Made by a program: the position numbers and the translations under genes
The notes under the pieces: generated by a model
Seen by the model: the letters and a program-made list of their open reading frames with translations, nothing else
Told to the model about the DNA's origin: nothing
The model's database searches: none
Source of the DNA: Rhea pennata
Lineage: Eukaryota > Chordata > Aves > Rheiformes > Rheidae
Assembly: GCF_028389875.1 (NCBI RefSeq)
Contig: NC_084665.1
Span: forward strand, 95,957,435-96,021,434
Reading direction: 5' to 3'
Length of the DNA stretch: 64,000 bases
Part shown: positions 1 through 13,620 of the stretch, piece after piece
How the letters are laid out: each line of letters opens with the position of its first letter
Numbering within the stretch: the stretch's first letter is position 1

Positions 1-3000
1 TTGCCCACTTACCTTACCACAGAGCTAGGCTTTGTTTCACAGTTTTCTCAAAGACAGTGGAGCATTAAGGATACAAACAGTTTTCAGCAGGAGTTAATAG
101 TTGTTTTTCAAAGGCTTATTGACCTACCACAGCTATCATTCCTCGCAGATCATCCTTGCTGTCTTCCCACAGATGCATCAGTATGAAACAAGGAATATTG
201 ATTTAGGTTAGGCCCTGCAGTTCCCATCTCATGTTTCTGTGAGCTGTTCCGCAGTGTGGGCAGAAGGGGAATATGTTTTGCATAGCTCCAGCGGCATTGC
301 AGCTGCAGTATCTGGAGTGTGGGCCTAGGCAAGGCAGGCTGTGGCAGCTGAAATTTGATTTTCCCTGCATCTACAATTAGCAGAGTAGATAAGTGCAGAC
401 CTGGCTGCTGTGGAGCCCACATTGCTGTCCTAACACGTCCTAACCAGCCATATTGCTAACCCAAAGTCCTGCAATGTGCTGCTCCCTGCTTGCAGCTGCT
501 GTTGATTCCATGGAAAGGCAATGGGGATCTAGAGAAGCAAAAATATCAGTGCTGCTCTGACTGAATTCCTGAGAACATTTCCCATTTATCTCCAGAAATG
601 TTAATTGCTTAAAGCAACCTCCAATTACCAAAAAAAATAGTACAATAATTGATCACATGAATTTGTGTAAAGTAGCACCCAGACAGCACGTGTAATTGCT
701 GCTTGCAATTATTAATTATCATTGTGCTGCTTGAGGAACCCTGAGCTGAATAAATAGGTAGAGACAGTCATTAGACCTTCCCCCAAAAGCAACACATACC
801 GTGTAGGAGTTAGAATAGAGCACTTCTTTTAAATCAGAGTAATCAGTATAAGTTTTCTCACCTTGCTGCTCTAGCTGGTGAGCTATTTATTGAGCAATGA
901 ATACTTTACTTTCAGACGTACCAAAAATATGAGAATAAGAGTTGCCGAATTATCAAACTACACAAAAATGTCTAATCAGTTCATCTTGTTTCCCCAGAGC
1001 CCTTTTAGTCACAGTGCTTTTAAGATCTTTTCTCTAATATATTACTTTGGATGAATTTTTGAAGAAAATGGAATTTTAAAGCTTCCGAAGAGCCAGATCA
1101 GGTTGTGAGGTTTGTTTGGAAAAGGAAATCATCCCCAGCTGTGTCTGTTGTTCTGAATGCTTTGAGGGAAACCATCTCTAACCCGCAGCACAGGTTTGCA
1201 TCGACTCCTCCGCATGTTTCTGTGCTCTAAATTCCCACGGACGGTGTTGAGAGGTCAGAATGAGAATGAATTTACAGCAGAGCTCTTCGGGTAGTCGACT
1301 GGAACTGCTGCAATAATGGATTCAGCTCTATTTCACAAATGTGCCTTAAGGACTGTGGTTTTCTTAGAAACGGATGCAAAATGCAAAACCTAGGCCCTAG
1401 ATTCAAACACCCTGGAATCTGCGTGTTCTCAGATTTGGGCAAGGGAGATAACCAGGCTTTTATTTAGAATGTATAAGGGCTCTCAACAAATATACCAGTC
1501 TTAACCTTTTTTCATCTGTTTGTTCTTCCAGTACTTGGCCTCTCTAAACTCTCCCACAAGGCAGGAACCAAGGGCTATGAGAGAAAGTCAGTCAGTAAGA
1601 CATTCAGAGTGAACAAAAAGAGGTATTCTTCACATCACATCCACTTAAATTATGGAATTTATTCCAACAGTGTCAAAAATGAGTAATTACACAAATACAT
1701 GGTAGATCAAATAGTCAGGGGCACTGTGAAACTGTCCCTGCTTTAACACAAGAAGTCATAGACTTCTGAATACTAGAAGATTATTCTGGTGAATGTTACT
1801 ATCATCTGCTTGATATTCTTATACTTCTGTCTAGCACCTACCATTGGCTACTGACAAAAACAGGGTATTGGGCCAAATGCAACACTATTGTGGCACAGTA
1901 TGGCCATTCATCTTTTGGTGGAAAAGTGCCTTCTGGAAAGTGCCTCAGCTATTAAATTTGTTTGCGGACTTTGTAGTTCACACAAACTCACGTTTAGGCA
2001 TTCTGGAAAATTCAGTAGCCTTCTGTTCATCTTTAGTCTCCAAAATAAATATTTATTGATGCAGAATAAAGAGAAAATTAAGAAATAGATTTACATTTTA
2101 TAAGTTTCAGCTTTGATTTGTTCTGCACTGTTTTTTTCCTCATTTCCCCAGAATTTTTTAGAATCTGTTACTTATTACTTACCTAAGGTCATATCTGTGT
2201 GGTGAAGCTGAGGTTTATACCTGCCAACCATCATGATACACGTGCCGTCTGAAACTCAGCTGTATGCTGGCTCAGCCTCAGAAACATTCACAAAGTACAT
2301 AGGGAGAGGAGGCATGTACAGGATGCCTGCTGATAGATGGGACTGCCGTAACGCTGCCTTCGCAGTGCCCTGTGCATCCAGCCTACCTGAGTGAGAGCTT
2401 GGGCTGACGATGTGTTACCAGTTCTGTTTGAATTCTCCTTCTCAAGGTGTCCAGTGCTTGAGTTTGGCCGTTTAGTACATGTTCAAATGTTTACACTAAG
2501 AATGGCAGATAAACCTAGTTTTGAGATAGAATTAGTAGTCAGAAGATTAGTTTTTCATCCCATACAAAACCCACGCTGGATGCAAACAGTCAGCTTTAAC
2601 TTCCAGTGCGGTGTTCCTACTTCTCGAAGTCTTCCCTTCTGCTTGGCATAACCATGTGCATGAACTGAAGGTCAGGAAAATAACTGATCTGACTACATCA
2701 TCTTTTGTAAGTGCCTGTGGGCTGGGCCTGCCTGTGCTATGAGCTGACCAGAAGGCACAGCCCGGCTATGCCTGGGCTGTGGCAGAGCCTGCTTGTGCTT
2801 ACTTGTTAAATATTGCACCAGCATACCTTGAGAGGGGCTGGGTTGCTGCCAGCAGGGAAGGCCAAGAAAGCACTTTGGAAAGCTATTTCATAACAAACAT
2901 CAGAATGGCCAGTAACATCAGGCCACCTTTCATCTCGTTGATGTTCCACCTTGGTGCCAGACACCAACTTGGTCATACTTTCTAGTTTCTTGCTGCTGGT

Positions 3001-6000
3001 TCCTGTTTCTGAATACGAATGTACACTAATCTCTTTTTTATGTTTACAGGTTTCTCATATAACATGTAACACTGTATGGTTACCTGGAGCTTACCAGCAC
3101 AGATATTGGACTATCAATAAAAATCAATAACATCAGAGTCTCTGACAGCCCTTGGAGAGCAGATGCTTCTGCATGCAAACTTTACACTATCTCTTTCAGT
3201 CACTTGCACACACTAGCAGAAAAATATGAAGCCCTTGAAGAAACCAGTTCATAATACTGAGCACATCAAGCTGTTTATAGTCAATATCTTTAAAAGATGG
3301 AGCATGTTAGCAGAAAGTTTTATATACATGGAATAGAGATTATGATTTTTTACCAAGAGTGACACATCTCGAATTCAATTTCTGCTATAACTGTTATGTG
3401 TTGCTGGTACAAAACCAAAACATTGCTGGACAGATGTTAATCTGAGAATATATATCCTTATTAGGAAATGTTTGGATAACAATTCAAGGGTGATTTATGA
3501 ACATATAATGTAAAATATACAGAAGTATTACAATATCATATCATCATAAAAAAGCAAGGATAATGAAATATAGCACTAACAATTTTTTGCTGCAGAAAGC
3601 CATACAGATGTTATTTTTGTGGTTTTATCACAGCAGAAAATTATTTTGTTCCATAAATACTCATAAACAAGGAATATGTAGCTAAACACATACTCATTAG
3701 CATTACCATGGATAAATAAGTTACAGACTAAGCAAGTTTGCTACGGATTGTTCTTCCGTACATATGACAAACTGAAAACATGGTAACTACAGGAATAGAT
3801 GATAGCAAATCTGTTCCCACAAATTTCAGGTACTGGTGAACTTGATTTGTTGAGCAATTCATTAACACATTTCTTAAACAGAGTGATTCAACAAAAAAAG
3901 ATCTAGAACTAAGCTCTTCCCTTTACCAAGCTGTTCATTAAAATAATTCTGTGAGGGCAGGGGGAAGGCTTTGTCACTGAATAAAGTTCTGTTGCTATAA
4001 CCAGTTTAGCTGTATAGCTCTTATCTTGTTCCATTTACTCCATAAGTTAGACAAGTTTGTACTATGAACACAAACATGCTGCTTACTCATAACACTCCTC
4101 TCAGGAACAAAATGTTTGTGTGTGAAAACCCCAGATAAAGTCATGAGGCAAAACTATTTAGATAAAACACTTTTTTTTTCCATTTGAATTTGCATCAAAA
4201 AATATTGCACTAATAATGTGAATGAGCAATGCTTTTAATGTACACTGTTTTAGAAGAAAAGCTAGATTTGCCTGCTATGTGCTCCTACAGCAACCATTCT
4301 TTAGAATATTTAAATAAATAAACACACAATTCCTGTGGAAGCTGTCAGCAGGGGCCACAGAGGTGGCAGCCAGACAGCATTCAGTTAACCAAGTTGTCCA
4401 GGCTAATAAGGCCCATAACATTGTAGATCCTCAGCATACATATCTCATCCAGTTTTTATTCTTACATGTTTTGGTACATGATTAATCCTGGATGCACATA
4501 CTCTCCAGCCCTCTGGCTTCAGCACTGGTTCTCCAAACTGCCACCAAATCCAAATGGTTCCACATAAAAATATTTTGAAATTTGCCAGTAATTGCTGAAT
4601 TTCATTGTGTTTTTCTCTTGCAGGTCATGTTCCCCGAACAGCTCCAATTTGCTCTGTGTTTATCAGTACAGCAGAATGAGAGTTCAATGAGTGAAAAGTC
4701 AAATGCACACAGACACTCCCAGAGTCAGACTGCAACTCAGAGTGAACATTACCAGAAAGAGAAGTTTGTTGAGATACTGAATTATGTGACAAACATTCTC
4801 CAGCTTAATGGATATGTCCATAGCGCTAATAAAGCCAACAGGCAGCTGTATGAAACCAGTTCAAAACCATTACGAAATTCTGTTTGAACACTGAAAGTGC
4901 CATCTCTAAGCATTTAATCAGGAATGTGTGGTCATTTCAGACAACAGTGACTTAGTGAGAGGGAGGAGGCTACTTTTCCAGACAACTGGAGTGAAACTTG
5001 GCGCTGCTCATTGCTGCAACTGGCTATAAGAGTGCAAACATCTCTTCCTGACTAGTGCAGACTGACTCTTCTCTCGTATCAGAGCAAACTGGGAAAGTCG
5101 CTGTGTATGAAGAAGAACTTGCAAAAGAGCAGAGCCCCAAAGCTCCAACCCTGCCCCATTCATTCATACAGCTAACCAGTAAGCCTATATGATTAAGATA
5201 TGTGCTTAGACATGGCAAAAAGGTAATGGCACAAGGCGGTTCAGAGCTGTCCTCAGAAAGGGTTAGAATCATACCGAAAGTGGGAGCATGCTCAGAACAT
5301 AAGAATACACTAACTCGTCTGGCAATGTCAAATAGCTCTAAAAAACAGATGGAGACTATGATTAGCTGGTTTATTTTGAGAAAATTAAAAGAGTATATTG
5401 AACACTGTGGTTTTAAAAGGTCATCAGTTTTGGGTAGCGTTTGTTTTCCTATGTAAAAGTGTGTATCATGTTGCTAGTGGCCTGCCGCTGTGGAACATTC
5501 TCTGTGCATGGGACACACACCACCCAATTTAGCTTTCTTTACAGCATTCTCAATGCAAACATGGTAAAGTCCTGCTCAGTTTAGTCACATTGTAAACAAC
5601 ACTAACCAAATAAATCATGAAGTATGATAAAGTGAATTGAAATGAAGTTCATTTGCTGAGTAAATAACCACCAGAGCAGTAATAGCAGTTATTTATCTGA
5701 TGTAACAGTAAATCAAAATAGACTGCAAATCTCCCATTATCATAATTCCTGATCTCAGTAGAACCCCTAAATAATGTAATTCTTCTTGTAATTGCTGGCT
5801 GGTGATACTTTAAGAAATACAGCAAATATATGTTGACTGAAGAGTTCTTGAGAGAAATCACAACTTTCAGTGTAATCCTACAGCAGAGTCCAGTTCTCTA
5901 ATGAGTGGTGATCATGCCTTGGGCTCCTGAGCAGCAACCAGGAAGAGCAAGTGGCCAGAGCATTGCATGACTCCTTTTGAGCCTGCACATCTAGGCTCCC

Positions 6001-9000
6001 TTTTTGTGGAAACCAAGAGTTTGGGGAGGGTGTACTGATGTATGCCTGTGTCCAGACCTGACACTCTCAGATAGGACAGTTTAGAGATGACCACTGAGTC
6101 TTTCGTAGCTTGTCTCACTTTCAGCTTTAACTCATTCAACGTTAACAGTGCTAGAGAACATAAGAAAGTGTTTTTGCAGCTTGCAGTTTCAGGACTCAAT
6201 TTTCTGTGAACTCACCACAACTAAACATCTATGTGACTGCAGGGAATCATTCTTGGTGGCCTGAGAATTCCCTTCCAGTCTTTTATTCTCATATTCCTCT
6301 ATAACTCTTCGGCCACAAAAGAGTTCAGCAAGACAGTTGCTTGGCAAAGGAGCATCCATCCCAGGATAAGAGAGGGTATAAGAAGAGACACATGGAAGAT
6401 GTTTATAATAACGAGAAATGGAGTGTTTGATCAAGTAGAAGTCATCTCCAGCCAATTAATACACAGGAGCATACACTAGATATGAGAGAAGAACAGTCAG
6501 GTGGTGTCTGACTGCTTCTCCAGACCACAAAGCACCCTCACTCATTTGGATTTGTGGAAGAGCTTCGTTATCTTCAAAAGCTTGGAGAAATCTATTTGCC
6601 CAAGTACTCTCTAGAGAAGGGTAGGTACTCCTCGATGGAGTAGCTAGAATAAATAAAACTTATGCACATTTTTTCTCTAGTGTCTATGGAGTTTAATGAT
6701 ATTCTCAGGAACAAGCAGCATTAGTAAGCTAATCATGTAACTTCATCTGAATTCTCAGTTATAAATTATCAGGGGTAACAGGCAAATTATAATTCTACCC
6801 TGGTCAGTTGATCAGCTGATTAGTTGCAAAGGCTTTACTATTATGTTTTCAGGAAAATATCATCAAGAAAATATCCATGTCATACCTAAGGATCATTCTA
6901 GCAAGAGAATTAACAAATCCATTGCTAGGGCTTTCATCTGTGTTTACCCTTACTTAAATTTCCCCTTTTATCTGTTTGCCATTTCTTACAATTAAACCAG
7001 TCCTTTATCATATTGCCAGATTGCCTTCAGCTTGTTTATCTTAATCTTGACATCATACACTTTATTTTATGATTACTCAACTATAGTCTCTAAGATGTAA
7101 ACTGATTTTTATTATCTGGAAGGAAGAATGTAATATGAAACAGAGTGACAGAGAGAATCCTGTTAAGCCATGTTTCAGGGAAACCCTGTTTGAAAATACA
7201 AAAAGAAAAATCTTTATGTTTTTTTCTCCTAGTTTATTACTAGCTAAAATTAAGTGTACCTAAATACATTTGGTTCTAGCCACAAAACTGTACCCTTTAG
7301 TGCATGTCATCCAAGCAAATGGAGAAATTCCAAAGACCTACAAAAGTCCAGAAAACATGAAAACGGGATTGTTCTCAGAAAACAAGACTGAAGGAATTGG
7401 AAATATCTAGTCTAGAGGGGAGACATGATAACAGTCTTCATATACATAAGTCTGCTGCAAACAACAAAGAAAGAAAAAAAACTGCTCTCTGCTGTTAACA
7501 GGACAAGAAATTACCAGTTTTAAACTGCAGAGAGGGAAGATACCGGTTATGAAATCAATCTAGGAGTAAAGAAGTGCTGAAACAGGGTGCCTCGGTGATT
7601 GTGAAAGCACCGTCTCTGAAGAGGTAAGACAGAGGTAAGAACTACCCTGAGTCAAAACTGATGTGGAGCCCCCTGAGCCTGCTTTGAGCCAAGCAGATGG
7701 ATTAAATAATCTTTTGAAGCCTCTTTCAGAATAGTCTGACATATACAAAAATCAAAGACCCACTAAGTTAAGATCTTGCCTATGATCTGGCATCTTTTTA
7801 TATGCCAGCTTATGAATTCCTGTCTTTCAAATCACCTATTCTCCATGGAGCAAGAGTTGGAGAGATGGAAGAAATAGAGTATAGCAGAAGTGATTTTTCT
7901 ACAATTAAAACATGTTATAGAGATTTATTTTCTTGGTTCTTCAGCAATAGAAATAACCACAGGTTTTCATTAAATAATAATAATAATCTCTGATGTTTTA
8001 GCTTTTGTTTGTCATGACATAAAATGCCTCTTTGTTTAAGACCCTTTGGGGAAATTTATTTCAGTTGTAATTTTACACCTCATTAAGCTATGGCATTTGT
8101 GATGCTTAGAGCCAACAGTAGAGGTTTGGTTCTTTTTTAACTGTGATTGATTGTGAAGATTATTCACATTTCATCTCAGCAATATATTAGAGATAAAATG
8201 GGTAGGATGGTCACAAATACAAGAATGAGTATCTAGAATTTTATTTAAAGAAGATTCATGTTCTCACTGGACCAAGTGCACATGTGATTTTCTCTTCTTC
8301 TCTATCCAAAAACTATGCAAAGAAAAGCCATGAGAGTTTTGTTCTACTTACATTTTTTTCTGGTGGATAGAAATCTTACTTATGAGAAAGCTGGACTTTT
8401 TTTAGTCTAATATAATAATATTTACATTTACAAGACAAAACCAATGTCTCAAATTTCTACATTTGCTGAAAGTGAAGTTATTGGATTTGAAACTAATCTG
8501 AATTTACATAGGTATAATAGAGTGAAATGTAGCTCTTCAATTCCAGATAAATTTTTAAGTCTGCTGTTGCTGCCTACATTGATTGCTGGTCAGCTTGTCA
8601 AATAAAAATATCTATTGGAAAGTTGCATATGTTATCACTTTTCTGTTTAGCACACTCATGATTTTTAGGTCCTGATGACATGGGCAGGAAATCTTTAAAA
8701 TTAGAAAATGCAGATCTCTTTCCTTGTTTAGGCATCACTGTACCAAAATGCCTCCTACAGAGAAACAACTAATAGCTAGATAGTATAACTACAGTGTAAT
8801 CAGCATGATGGCTACATGTATCATATCACAGGGTAATGTTCCTATTCAGAAATCTAAATTACAGCACATGGATATATGTCAACATACATAGATATTTTCC
8901 CCATGAATAGCAATTTCTCTGCCAACAAAGAAATACAGCTGGTATAGATATCTCTTGATGCATCATAGCTCCATAAGCAAGGCCCAAAAAGAGATTCGTG

Positions 9001-10412
9001 AGCCAAGTCTTAGCAGAGCTGGAATAGGATCCTGGAGTCAGTGAGCCCCTCCAACCACTGGGAAGGGAGAGGTCAGCATCTCAGCCTGGATCCCAAAATA
9101 GTCAACACACTCATTTGGTAGCAAGAAAAGTGCTGAGAGTCATCCTTCCACTGTGGTAGGTCTCCCATTCGCCTTTCTCGGCTGTCAGCACCATGTTTTG
9201 CTAGCTAATCAGCAGTGTCCTCCTAATCAGCCTCAGCTGGAGGCAAGCACCAATCCAACGCCAACCACCCTCCAGTTCCTTCTCTACCTTGCAAGATTTT
9301 CACCAGGCCCTGAAGTCACTATAATACTAGGAAGTTTGTCCCATCTTCACAGGAGAACAGCTGTGAACCTCTCTAATATAGACTTCAGATAACCCTCAGA
9401 AGAGCTTAATTCAGTTTGACATATGAGTGAATTGTGTGGTGAATTATCTTGTTTTGTGTGACCCACCACTTTCCCACCCTTCGCTAGTGAGATCAGATCT
9501 GTTGAGAGTTGCCAAGTCTGTGACTGGCCAGAATTACAGAGTCCTGAGCAAGCTCCCAGTTTCCTTGGTGGAAGAGAGCTCTGGTCTATCTTTACTTGGC
9601 ATCAGCTCAGAGATTCACAATAAAACCATTCATAGCCTTTCTTTATGGTTATTATAGCAGGCTAAGGGAAATGCTGAAAAACAGAAGGTGCTGCTTTCGC
9701 TGCCCCTGCAAGCTGTCAACTTTATGAGCTGACCAAAGCTGCAGAAATGGTGCCAGTTTGTGGGGTTACAACCAGCAATTCTTCAATGCATTCTCTTAGG
9801 AAATTATTTACAAGAGACCAATAATCTACTTCATTACACAGTCCAGGCTCTATCAGTCATCATCTATAAATAAATCATGCAAGGAAGTGCTTTAGCAATC
9901 ACAAATAATGCACTCATTGAGATCTGCTGCATCATCTTTACCACACAGCGTGTGATGGTCTGGGGGCTTGAGGGAAGCTCTGCTTGTCCTAATCAGAGAC
10001 AGCCCTGAGTATTTATGGGCCTGAACATCGCACTGAAATAGAGGTGAGCTGCAGAACTAATAGTATGTCCACAGAGCAAAATCAAACACAGTGGCTACTG
10101 CAAAGGCAAGCAGCAATTACAAGACTTTTGTTCCACTGAGGAAAGGAAGTAAAAACAGACGGACTTTGGTAGCACATGTTGTATGAATCCAAGAGAGCCC
10201 AAAAGAAGAAATGTAAGATCGTAATCCTCACGTTCCCAGGTGCTTTGTTACACAATTCTTGCCCTAGCACTACCATGTTTTATATTTCCGTGGCTTTTTT
10301 TTATTAAACACCTACTATATTTTCATTTGATTATACCTTTGGAATCAAAACACCTTCCAGGCTAACCCGGGCATACTTGTTCTCCCCTGGCTATCACATA
10401 GGCATATACCGA
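1..10412. other. Intergenic DNA, no supported gene
   Basis: AT-rich sequence with no CR1 copy I could recognise. Short open frames exist on both strands, but none has a recognisable domain, and several open only at TTG or GTG. One exon-like stretch at 4624-4887 is discussed as a finding. An E-box next to homeodomain-type TAATT motifs lies at 687-730. Confidence 0.75.
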
Positions 10413-10462
10413 ACACACACACGTGCACACATGCGCGCGCACACACACACACACACACACGC
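10413..10462. repeat. (AC)n microsatellite with CG interruptions
   Basis: About 50 bases of alternating purine-pyrimidine: an AC run, then gtgcacacatgcgcgcgc, then a pure AC run of about 20 bases. Such runs can adopt Z-DNA. Confidence 0.97.
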
Positions 10463-13183
10463 AGAGGAACATGGTGTAGGCAGCTTTAAAGTGCAGGAAA
10501 GAAACTTAGTGCATTTTAATGGTATTGGAATTACCATTCAATTCACAGGGAACAACTGTGAACAACTCTGTTGTTCGTAACAAACATTACATAACAAAAG
10601 TAAATTTAACAACTACCTAAAACTTAAATGATAATAGTCTTTAAAGTTATTTTAAAATCATTTTATAGCAGGCACTTTACAGTTCTTCTATGGGATGCAA
10701 TATGAACTTGAAGTCTGGATTCTGTGTTCATCAGACAAAATACCAGCTTCTTTTTGAAATTGCAGTTTCAGACTGTCTGGATGATTATTAACTGTTGATT
10801 CTTCCATAAATGCCATTTAGAATCCAGTGTTCTCTAGTTTATGATAATCGAAGTATTTGTATTGATTCATTTTTTATATTTGGCCATATATCTGGATGGT
10901 AAATCCACCAGAATATCAAAGAGATTAAGTAGGGAAATGTTAATAAATGTTAAGTCTCTTTTATGTTTTACAAAATGTGGTATACTTCCTCCTAAATCAA
11001 GTGTTGGCAGTATTGCCTCTCTTCACAGTGGTAACATGATCAGGTCAACACTGAATATTCTTGAATATCCTATCTTCATGTAGAATATCTAAATTCCAGC
11101 AGTGATCAATTTTTTTGTTCAGCAGTTAGTAACTTACTAAGCTACTGCCAGGCACTGCCTGCATATCAGTTTGACCAAGAATATCTGCTAAGCAACATAA
11201 CACTGGTAGTCAGGACGTAAAATCGTTCTGTTTGTCCTATAAAGGCATGACTTTGGCTGTGTGCATGGAGACAGTCCGATTGACTTACCTGTCAAAGAAG
11301 AGAGAAGGATCTTTTCAGCAAGGAAACAGAGTATGCATCTTGCATATCTGAAAAAATATTTGTGGTGAAATGACAATTTTGCCATTGACTTCAATATAAA
11401 ATCACAGCTTGTTCCTCAGATGAAGCCCCTATTCCTAACTTCATGGATTCAATTCTATGATAGGTGTTAGAATGAGCAAATAGTCCTTCTTCAAAGATAG
11501 ATGAGTAAAAGCTAGCTGTGAGTATAGCTCCAGTGAAACTGACCACTGGCAACATAACATATGTCGGGTATAGGTTCCCTCAGAGCAAATTTTGACTAAT
11601 GATGTACATTGCTGTCTTATGTACATTGCCTACTTCACAGTGATGAGCAGAATGATTAGTAGCAGTTTCTTCTTTTAGCAACAGCAGAATTTTTTATTAG
11701 TTATGCTAACAAGCCTCACTCTGCTTTTTGAAAGAGTCCCCAACTTCCATTTACTAAAACGTGGCAAATCTTAAAAACTGTTTAAAAGCCTAAATTAGAA
11801 AAATAGCCCACAATTACTGAAAATTTTTAACTTTCTTCAGTCCATATCTTGATGTCAGTTGAAAGTCTAAGATAGGATTACTAGTCTAATAGTAACTAAT
11901 GCCGAGCTAGATTAAATAAATAATCATTTAGCAGACAGGTTTCTAGTTGTTGAACCAGCAATATATAAATATCTAATGTGAATGAATATCATAATGTACA
12001 GAGCCTCTACACTGAGCTTTCTTCAGATTCTTCATACGACATTGTCCCACTACCCATGGAAGAATTGCCTTCCCTTTCTGTGCTTTTAACTCTTTCAGTC
12101 ATTCCAGGCAAGCTCTGCTCAAACGGGAGAGAGAGCAGCAAACAGCCTGGTGCAGGTCTGTGATGACATCTGTAGGACTCCAGTACATGTAAGGGCTACT
12201 ACTTCGATTATCACAAGTAGCAAGAGAGTGGGTACTGGAGACTGGAGATTCTGCAGTCTTTCTGACAGTTAATGCATAGAGAGAAATGTTTACTCATAAT
12301 TCAATAAAAAGATATTTTTTTTCCTGCTTGCTTTTATAAGTTGCCTTGGGTAGATTTGAGAATTTGGCCTCAATCCTTTAAAGCAAAAGTGATTGGCAGA
12401 AATGTGTAGTTACGGTCTTTCCCTTACTTGAGGACCCACTTTCATATCTTTAGTGTGATGAGGAATATACAACAGCATTATTTGCTGACAAATTTGTTAT
12501 CAGACTTGAAAGAAACAAGACTAGTTTGCTAGCATATCTCAAAGAGTTTAGGTGCCACGCAAACATTTTATGCAGCTGGACTGGGAAGTACTTTGCCTCT
12601 TCTGTCACACAATTATTCCATATTTCTGTCCTTGTTTTTCAGAATCTTTTTTGGAACTTTTTGGATGGCCAGAAAGCTGAGAATGTAGAACTGCCAATGA
12701 ATTTTTGAATACACTTTTGAAAGTGCTATTTTGGTAATAAAAAGGCTAAAGAATATGCATCTTTGCGTGCAAAGAAAACAATGATATCCTTCTCAAGAAC
12801 AGGTGTTGAACAAGTTTTTATTTCAGATAGTGTTCTCTATTTATGTTAATTACAGGTTTGACCGATATGTGGGAGCCCAAATGCTATATTCAGCAAATCA
12901 TGAATTTACAAAAGTCAAAAAGTAAGGTGAAAGGTCAGAGTGCGTGTCTTTAAAGGTTAGAGGGAATAGGAAAGGTACAGAAAATATAAGATACGTAGTA
13001 AATAAAAATTGATGGCCCTAACCGTATTCCTTGATCTTCACAGAAAAGCTTTTTTTTAAATATGGTATTGTTTGCATTTGTGACATCTACAAGGATTTCT
13101 AATGCATCATATTCCCAGTTCCAGGTCTCATTTCCTGCATCACAGTGGAATTCAGCTCCAGATTTGAACACCTAAATTCAAAT

Positions 13184-13620
13184 GTCACTTGTAGGTAGCC
13201 AGGTGTCTAAGCTTCCCGCAGACAGCAGCGCTCTGTCAACACTGTCCATGGAGGCTAGGGGGCTGTTCATCTCACTCCAAGCTAAATATCAAGGGCTTCA
13301 TTCATTTGCCTAGGCTTAGGTATCTACTGCCATTTGGATGGTAGCAAGTAGTATCCTGCTTCATCTTAATCTGACACTCCGGAAGAATCCAGGCCTTCCT
13401 TAGGTCCGTAGTCCTGTGGATGTCCCATGTGGGTGTCTCATGTACCCTGAGGCACCTTGGAGGACAATAGACACTCTATGTTTAAGCAGCCAAACTGAGC
13501 TGGTCTCTCAGCTCTACTGTCCTGCTACCAATGACCATAACAGGAGCTCCTAGTACAGGTGGAGACACCAACATTTATGTAGCTAAATTTAGGTGTGTAA
13601 ATCTCGAATGAGTCCTACCT
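13184..13620. repeat. Possible unclassified ancient dispersed repeat
   Basis: The stretch contains motifs such as gccaggtgtctaag, taggtatctactgccattt and gctaaatttaggtgtgtaaat, resembling old repeats in bird and turtle DNA built on taggtgcctaaat units. I cannot name the family; this is a weak call. Confidence 0.25.

Noticed and set aside
10377..10580. Plus-strand frame rich in His-Thr repeats
   Set aside because: The repeats are simply translation of the (AC)n microsatellite.
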